Below the pieces are notes generated by a model. That model was not told the DNA's origin. It did not search any database and saw only the letters and a list, made by a program, of their open reading frames with translations. The translations under genes were made by a program, and so were the position numbers. From positions 1 to 17,478 of the forward strand of contig USGG01000039.1 in NCBI GenBank assembly GCA_900554215.1: a stretch of 17,478 bases of DNA, given 5' to 3'. Shown here in pieces: positions 13,499 to 17,478 of this stretch. Every line of letters starts with the position of its first letter. The stretch's first letter is position 1. This DNA comes from an uncultured Megasphaera sp. (GTDB lineage Bacteria > Bacillota > Negativicutes > Veillonellales > Megasphaeraceae).

Positions 13499-13951
13499 TT
13501 ATCTTGCTGCTATAGCAAATGCAATAACCGCAACAGCAGCCCATGTATCGCGCTGCTGTTTTATCCTTTTTTTCTCATCTATTATTGAGTTGATTTGCGC
13601 TGTCAACGTCTGCAAAGATTCGTTTTGCTTCAGCAAGTCGCTGTTGGCTGTCTGCAATGAGCTTTCGGCTGTCGTCAATGAGCTGCTGGTTTTCTGCAGC
13701 TGTTCTCTCGCCTGCGCTAATTGCGCCTGCAGCGTCGCCGAGTTGCTGCTGAGCTTGTCTAACTTGCTCTGCAGCTCGTTCAAGCTCGTCTCTTGCTCGC
13801 TGATTATCTGCTTTAATTGATTGTACTGTTGCCATTGCATCGTTACCGTCTGTTGCGGTCCGGCTGTCGTAGTATCGGCAGCCCATCCAACCAACGGCAA
13901 CAGCAACAAGCACGACAACAATACAGCACACAATTTTCTTTTTATCGGCAT
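13499..13951 (-). CDS. Prophage periplasmic coiled-coil protein with signal peptide and C-terminal TM, spanin candidate (outer frame)
   Basis: A 150-residue protein. MPIKRK plus a hydrophobic core ending LPLVGWAAD is a signal peptide. A long coiled coil follows (about 35-130, Gln/Leu/Ser heptads such as NELQSKLDKLSSNSATLQAQ). It ends in a short hydrophobic helix (TWAAVAVIAFAIAAR). This is the layout of a protein that crosses the periplasm, as unimolecular spanins do, although the cysteine in LLSC is only a poor lipobox. The ATG at 13951 has its Shine-Dalgarno box unusually far upstream (GGAAGG, 13-14 nt). A TTG at 13990 and frameshifting from the ATG at 13962 are alternatives. A second frame within it encodes another coiled-coil membrane protein. 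The host class has an outer membrane, so a spanin is expected. Confidence 0.72.
   Translation of the reverse strand: MPIKRKLCAVLLSCLLLLPLVGWAADTTTAGPQQTVTMQWQQYNQLKQIISEQETSLNELQSKLDKLSSNSATLQAQLAQAREQLQKTSSSLTTAESSLQTANSDLLKQNESLQTLTAQINSIIDEKKRIKQQRDTWAAVAVIAFAIAAR
13575..13931 (-). CDS. Nested prophage TM/coiled-coil protein, i-spanin (Rz-like) candidate (inner frame)
   Basis: An ORF wholly inside the previous gene in another frame, 118 residues from a GTG at 13931. It has an N-terminal membrane helix (CCIVVVLVAVAVGWMGCRYY) and then a 70-residue coiled coil rich in Ala, Gln and Arg (ARDELERAAEQVRQAQQQLG, RKLIADSQQRLAEAKRIF). That is the Rz-type inner-membrane spanin layout and resembles small proteins seen beside lysins in Negativicute phages. 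The GTG has no convincing ribosome binding site. The in-frame codons just upstream (Asn-Ala-Asp-Lys-Lys-Lys-Ile-Val) would complete a normal N-in signal anchor, and a well-placed ATG at 13962 is off by one base. The gene is thus either started by frameshifting, started non-canonically, or disrupted by a 1-nt change. Confidence 0.6.
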   Translation of the reverse strand: MCCIVVVLVAVAVGWMGCRYYDSRTATDGNDAMATVQSIKADNQRARDELERAAEQVRQAQQQLGDAAGAISAGERTAAENQQLIDDSRKLIADSQQRLAEAKRIFADVDSANQLNNR

Positions 13952-14007
13952 TCGTTTTTCATCACCCTTCCTACACGCGAAAGATACCAAGGATCACAGC
14001 CTTTCCC

Positions 14008-14208
14008 CTACTGGAACGCACGATATACGATTAATACCAGCAAAAATAATACGACACCACGGAAGAAATAATTCCCCCAACCCGTACCATGATATGTTTC
14101 CTCAAATGACTCTTTTACTTCGTCGACTTTCTTGTCCATATCGTCCTTAATCCCGTCAATTTTTTGTTCCAGTGCTTCTTTGAGTTCATTTAATTTCTGT
14201 TCGTCCAT
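14008..14208 (-). CDS. Small prophage coiled-coil protein with C-terminal TM helix
   Basis: A 66-residue protein. Residues 1-45 form an acidic/basic coiled coil (LKEALEQKIDGIKDDMDKKV). Residues 48-64 form a single membrane helix (FFRGVVLFLLVLIVYRAF). The start is the ATG at 14208, 7 nt after AGGAGG; an in-frame ATG 13 codons upstream overlaps the DUF6275 gene and lacks a ribosome binding site. It lies in the lysis operon between the DUF6275 gene and the nested spanin candidates. It could be a holin, antiholin or membrane accessory; sequence alone does not decide. Confidence 0.78.
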   Translation of the reverse strand: MDEQKLNELKEALEQKIDGIKDDMDKKVDEVKESFEETYHGTGWGNYFFRGVVLFLLVLIVYRAFQ

Positions 14209-14219
14209 GCTAATTCCTC

Positions 14220-14468
14220 CTAATCTTTCACACAAATATTTTCCCATTTTTTATATGCGTCGATATACGTTTCTTTTTTATCTCCATTATGCGTAATTTC
14301 ATAATACATTCCATCACTTACTGTAGTGGACAATAACGCTTTCCAGTTCTGCAACGTTTTGCAAAACCAGACAACGTAAACATCATCAATTGTAATTTTT
14401 CTATTATCGGTTTTGTCTACCCTCTGATTAAAATATTCAACTACTAACTGTTTCGCTTTTTCCTGCAT
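14220..14468 (-). CDS. DUF6275 family phage protein
   Basis: An 82-residue soluble protein that I recognise as the DUF6275 type. The conserved core is VYVVWFCKTLQNWKALLSTT followed by DGMYYEITHNGDKKETYIDA. This family is common in phages of Gram-positive bacteria, often near lysis genes, and its function is unknown. The ATG follows AGGAGG at 8 nt. It stands 12 nt downstream of the endolysin gene. Confidence 0.88.
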   Translation of the reverse strand: MQEKAKQLVVEYFNQRVDKTDNRKITIDDVYVVWFCKTLQNWKALLSTTVSDGMYYEITHNGDKKETYIDAYKKWENICVKD

Positions 14469-14480
14469 GTTTTATTCCTC

Positions 14481-15050
14481 CTATAAATACCATTCGTTCA
14501 TATCGACATTCGTACCGTCAATATATTCGCTCTGGCTGTATTGCCAACCGGCAAGAATTTTGTTGGGATAATACGACTTAAAGTCGCATTGCACATCGTA
14601 CTGAGCGCACCACCATGGTACATAATCAGCCAGAGCATTGACGTTGATTACATCCGTAAGCGTACTAAGCGAACCATACACGCCGGCGGTCAGTCCCTGG
14701 GCATTCAGGTCAGAAATGAAGCGGCTGCACACTGCCGTCGGGTCGGCGCAAGACAGACATTCCTGCGCTTCAAAGTCAAACCATACGCCCATTGGCGGTA
14801 CGTCCCCTTGCAGGATATACAGGACTTCGTTGGCTTCTGCAGCAGCTTCCGTTTCCGTCGTCGCATGGGAATAGATATATACGCCCCAGTCCAGACCTAA
14901 TGCTTTCACACTGTTCAAATGCTGCCAGAATGTTTCTTCCGGCGTGCAGCCTTCGCAAATTTTAATAATGACGCCCTGCACGCCGTCTGCAACGACTGCC
15001 TGCCAGTCGATGTCCTTTTGCCAGTAGCTTACATCGATGACTTTCCTCAT
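14481..15050 (-). CDS. GH25 lysozyme, phage endolysin
   Basis: A 189-residue single-domain muramidase that should cut the MurNAc-GlcNAc bond of peptidoglycan. Motifs: IDVSYWQKDIDW at the N-terminus (catalytic-site D6), FDFEA with the D92-x-E94 pair, GVYGS, AGWQYS and DGTNVDMN. There is no signal peptide and no cell-wall-binding domain, so export would need a holin. The start ATG overlaps the stop of the upstream holin candidate (ATGA), implying coupled translation. This is the key lysis enzyme of the prophage. Confidence 0.94.
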   Translation of the reverse strand: MRKVIDVSYWQKDIDWQAVVADGVQGVIIKICEGCTPEETFWQHLNSVKALGLDWGVYIYSHATTETEAAAEANEVLYILQGDVPPMGVWFDFEAQECLSCADPTAVCSRFISDLNAQGLTAGVYGSLSTLTDVINVNALADYVPWWCAQYDVQCDFKSYYPNKILAGWQYSQSEYIDGTNVDMNEWYL

Positions 15051-15394
15051 CGCATACCACTCCTTTGCGTAGAATATGTTGCCACTGTTGTCTGCTGCTT
15101 TTCAAATTCATCCGGGATTCCGTTGTCGTCTTTATCAAGCATCGCCCGGCCGAAGAATCCGACCGCGGCGATGAAGGAAACAGACGTGATAGCGTTGACG
15201 AATTGGATTAGGATAGACAGCTCGGCTTTGCCGGTGTCATGCCATTGCCAGATCCATGCCGTCAGAAACAGCAGCAGACAGAAAATAACGATAAACAAAA
15301 AGAGATATACCATCACACGCGGCATACCTCTTATTTCTAGTTTATCCACTTTTGACAACGCTTTAATACATATGTTTTGGATTTTCTCAAGCAA
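15047..15394 (-). CDS. Prophage two-TM protein with EF-hand-like loop, holin candidate
   Basis: A 115-residue protein with two membrane helices (about 27-50 and 60-82), a short charged N-terminus and a polar tail. Just after the second helix, residues 87-98 (DKDDNGIPDEFE) fit the calcium-binding loop D-x-D-x-N-G-x-x-D-x-x-E. The start is a TTG at 15394, 7 nt after GAGGTG. The end overlaps the endolysin start by 4 nt. Size, two helices and tight coupling to the endolysin make it the best holin candidate here; the calcium loop is unusual for one. Confidence 0.78.
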   Translation of the reverse strand: MLEKIQNICIKALSKVDKLEIRGMPRVMVYLFLFIVIFCLLLFLTAWIWQWHDTGKAELSILIQFVNAITSVSFIAAVGFFGRAMLDKDDNGIPDEFEKQQTTVATYSTQRSGMR

Positions 15395-15406
15395 ATTACA
15401 TCACCT

Positions 15407-15661
15407 CTAATCATTCAGCCGCTGCGCAATCTCATCAAGCCGATGATGGGCAGACGCTGCCGACGACTCTACTTTAGCCAATCGCACAGCCATATTCTGT
15501 CTCTTTTCATCAACTTCATGCAGCTGCTTCTGCATTTGATCAATTACCATACTTAAATTTTTGATAGCAGCGTTTAAGGGTCGTATGACGCTGTAATTAA
15601 ATATTACCCCCAATAACCCTAATACCCCAGTCACCGGTCCGATGATGGCCAGCCATTCCAA
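15407..15661 (-). CDS. Small prophage protein with N-terminal TM and coiled coil, holin/XhlA-like accessory candidate
   Basis: An 84-residue protein. One N-terminal membrane helix (LAIIGPVTGVLGLLGVIF) is followed by a coiled coil over residues about 30-84 (AAIKNLSMVIDQMQKQLHEV, then RLAKVESSAASAHHRLDEIA). I choose a TTG at 15661, 9 nt after AGGAG; the in-frame ATG at 15670 touches the AGGAG with no spacing. It precedes the two-TM holin candidate by 12 nt. It may be a holin partner or an Rz-like membrane protein; no specific family is recognised. Confidence 0.72.
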   Translation of the reverse strand: MEWLAIIGPVTGVLGLLGVIFNYSVIRPLNAAIKNLSMVIDQMQKQLHEVDEKRQNMAVRLAKVESSAASAHHRLDEIAQRLND

Positions 15662-15696
15662 GATGATCATCTCCTTTTTATGTAATGGTCATGTAT

Positions 15697-15726
15697 TTAA
15701 TGAGTCGGCGCACGAATCAGCTTCAT
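15697..15726 (-). CDS. Possible 9-codon mini-ORF with its own ribosome binding site
   Basis: ATG-AAG-CTG-ATT-CGT-GCG-CCG-ACT-CAT-TAA encodes MKLIRAPTH. It lies 15 nt after the stop of the large LPD38-like gene, 8 nt after GAGGTG. It may be a leader-type or vestigial ORF that keeps ribosomes moving into the lysis genes. Only the ribosome binding site and frame support it. Confidence 0.25.
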   Translation of the reverse strand: MKLIRAPTH

Positions 15727-15741
15727 GATATTTCACCTCGC

Positions 15742-17478
15742 TTACTTTTGTACCGCATCAAGGGCTTTCTTTGCATACATGCGAATTTTAGCCCGGTTTG
15801 CATCAATACGCTGTTTCTTCTGCTCTGCAGATAGCTTCGGATTGTCCTGCGTATCGTAAATATCCTTATTCAGCTTTGTGATAGTTTGTCTTGCCTTCCT
15901 TACGATTTTCAAATTATGAGAGGGACTCAAATTCTTTTTGCCAGTTTCTTCCTTGCGTGCATTGAACTCTTTTTCCATGTCATCTGACATTTCATAAAAC
16001 CGGTTCACGTATTCTGAGTTCTGTCCGTGCGGACGCAAGAAAGATGCTATGAAGGGAAGCTGATACCATTCTTGCGCAGGTTGCGGATTGGTAACGCCTT
16101 TGGCAGCCCGAATGGGAAGGTTCAAGCTGTTGGCTACTAACCGGCCAGCGCTCGCAAAATACCCGCTGATAAAATTATCCACCATCATAGGAGATATAAG
16201 GCCCGTTTCCCCAGCCAATTTGGCGACTTCCGACGTGCTGGAAGTATACTGATATTCCGTCGGCTTGTTTTTCATACGCTGGGACACAATCGGCCGATTG
16301 CGCCAGAAGCTATAGTTTGTATACCATTCCAACAGTGGAACAACAGTCGTAGGTATCACAGACGGAGCCACGACATCCCTTGCGATAGCACGCCATTGCT
16401 TCATTGCTTCGGGGTCCTGGTCAGATAAATAATTAAGTGCCGCTTCTACGCCGGACGAAAACAATACGCCGGCTTCTTGCGGTTTCGGAATCAGTAAATG
16501 TACATCTCCCAACCTGATGCACCAGTTCATGTATTTAGTATTGGGATCTAAATCTTTATACCAATCATCATCTCCATTCCAAAGCCATAATCCAATTGTA
16601 GGAAGCACCAGATACAGTGTAGTCATTAGCGCAGTACGCACTGGACGTTCTTTAAATGCCCGGATAAACTTATCTGTCCCCTGCACTGTGGCATTAAAAA
16701 AGGCAACATACTGATTCGCTATCTTTCCATACGAACCATGTCGCCCAAAATTCAATGTTACTTCTTTTGCAAGATATCCAGACTCCGGAATGCTTAACCC
16801 TTTTTCTCTCGCTCTGGCAAACTCGCCGGCGCGTGTACTATCTTCAATGACATTGGCAAACCGATCATATTTATTGAAGGCAACACGTAACACACGAGCA
16901 ATATCACGGATTACGGGAACCTTTCCTTTATGATTCTTATCCATCAGCTCTGTAACGATGTCCTTGCTGGAATGAATCTCATTCAAGGTATACGTTCCCA
17001 TTCCGCCGCCGCTTGCATAGAACTCAGCCGCAAAATCTGCATCCGTCAGTAATTTTTTCATGCCTTTAATACTATCCCACAACGGGATAAAGCCGGTCTT
17101 ACTATTGATACCAGCAGTCAGGGTATCACGAATAAAGTTTCTTGTGATAAATGACGGCGAAATCGTAGCACCGCGGCGCATCATACGATTGATACTGCGG
17201 AAGATGCTAAATAAGCTTCTGGCTGACGATTCATCTGTACTTGTTAAGGCCTTATACAGTTCCGGGGTTGTGCGGTATATCTGCTTTTTACCATTGATCC
17301 ACACGGAAAAGGCCCCTACAGAAGGCTTTGCTGCTTTCAACGTAGTGTCACGCAAGACAACTTTTCCGAGGCCTTCGAAGTCAGTTGCCAGTTTAACCAG
17401 TGCTTTCCCTACGTTATTTCGTTCTGCTTGTTCTTTTCCTCTGCGTTCGCGCGTGCGCCGGTGTCCTCCGGCAGCTCG
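15742..17478 (-). CDS. Large prophage protein with LPD38-like domain, N-terminus cut by window edge
   Basis: The frame is open from the right edge, with 578 codons visible before the stop. A TTG at 17355 is in frame, but coding continues upstream without a stop, so the true start lies outside. The region from FRSINRMMRRGATISPSFIT through IRDTLTAGINS and ARVLRVAFNKYDRFANVIE fits the LPD38 domain of large polyvalent phage proteins. One hydrophobic segment (ALMTTLYLVLPTIGLWLW) is present. The C-terminal 80 residues are Lys-rich and helical. Such proteins are thought to be packaged in or ejected with the virion. It is the first visible gene of the late operon, upstream of the lysis genes. Confidence 0.8.
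   Translation of the reverse strand, partial: RAAGGHRRTRERRGKEQAERNNVGKALVKLATDFEGLGKVVLRDTTLKAAKPSVGAFSVWINGKKQIYRTTPELYKALTSTDESSARSLFSIFRSINRMMRRGATISPSFITRNFIRDTLTAGINSKTGFIPLWDSIKGMKKLLTDADFAAEFYASGGGMGTYTLNEIHSSKDIVTELMDKNHKGKVPVIRDIARVLRVAFNKYDRFANVIEDSTRAGEFARAREKGLSIPESGYLAKEVTLNFGRHGSYGKIANQYVAFFNATVQGTDKFIRAFKERPVRTALMTTLYLVLPTIGLWLWNGDDDWYKDLDPNTKYMNWCIRLGDVHLLIPKPQEAGVLFSSGVEAALNYLSDQDPEAMKQWRAIARDVVAPSVIPTTVVPLLEWYTNYSFWRNRPIVSQRMKNKPTEYQYTSSTSEVAKLAGETGLISPMMVDNFISGYFASAGRLVANSLNLPIRAAKGVTNPQPAQEWYQLPFIASFLRPHGQNSEYVNRFYEMSDDMEKEFNARKEETGKKNLSPSHNLKIVRKARQTITKLNKDIYDTQDNPKLSAEQKKQRIDANRAKIRMYAKKALDAVQK

Noticed and set aside
13176..13820. 214-codon plus-strand ORF across the spanin region and sigma-like gene
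   Set aside because: Cysteine- and serine-rich complement of coiled-coil coding DNA, spans a terminator, and runs against the prophage transcription direction.

Overview
The window looks like chromosomal DNA of a diderm Firmicute of the Negativicutes, probably Megasphaera or a close relative, carrying the late end of a prophage. This is an inference from protein character, the fairly GC-rich core genes and the strong AGGAGG ribosome binding sites; no rRNA or other marker gene is present. Nearly all genes are on the minus strand. The exception is a plus-strand pair of regulators.

Left part (1-10.4 kb, host genes). (1) A gene cut by the left edge encodes an AlbA_2/Schlafen-type plus GHKL-ATPase-like regulator; its C-terminus is a 12-bp tandem repeat coding for Thr-Asp-Gln-Lys. 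(2) A metal homeostasis module is arranged around a divergent control region. On the minus strand lie a free-standing heavy-metal-associated protein (DCxxC), a Zn/Cd/Pb-type P1B ATPase without its own N-terminal metal domain, and a metallo-beta-lactamase-fold hydrolase that overlaps the ATPase gene by 83 nt. On the plus strand lie an ArsR/SmtB sensor and an AraC-type regulator overlapping by 8 nt. A near-consensus promoter followed by a perfect 9-6-9 inverted repeat sits ahead of the efflux genes. (3) nagA and a lipoprotein nagZ overlap by 20 nt and serve amino-sugar release and use. (4) The 418-bp gap upstream of nagA holds a dense cluster of DnaA boxes, four of them perfect TTATNCACA, together with inverted repeats. 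It is the most origin-like stretch in the window although no dnaA is nearby. (5) dinB (DNA polymerase IV) and a small unknown gene form an operon.

Right part (10.7-17.5 kb, prophage, all minus strand, read right to left). A large LPD38-like virion-associated protein enters from the right edge. It is followed by a lysis region: two small membrane proteins (holin candidates), a GH25 endolysin, a DUF6275 protein, a coiled-coil/TM protein, and two coiled-coil membrane proteins encoded in different frames of the same DNA (an Rz/Rz1-like nested spanin candidate, sensible for a phage of a host with an outer membrane). A small sigma-region-4-like protein closes this operon before a terminator. A second cassette with its own promoter and terminators carries five genes of families that recur in gut phages: a Tyr/Pro/Asn-rich protein, a Met/Gln/Asn-rich protein, a Trp/Gly/Cys-rich membrane protein, a BclA-C-like jelly-roll protein and a small unknown protein. 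The prophage end probably lies between 10.4 and 10.75 kb, but no tRNA or second att copy is visible.

The most interesting observations are the nested dual-frame coiled-coil pair with its out-of-frame poly-A start, the DnaA-box cluster remote from dnaA, the split metal domain/ATPase arrangement with long gene overlap, and the self-contained terminal prophage cassette.
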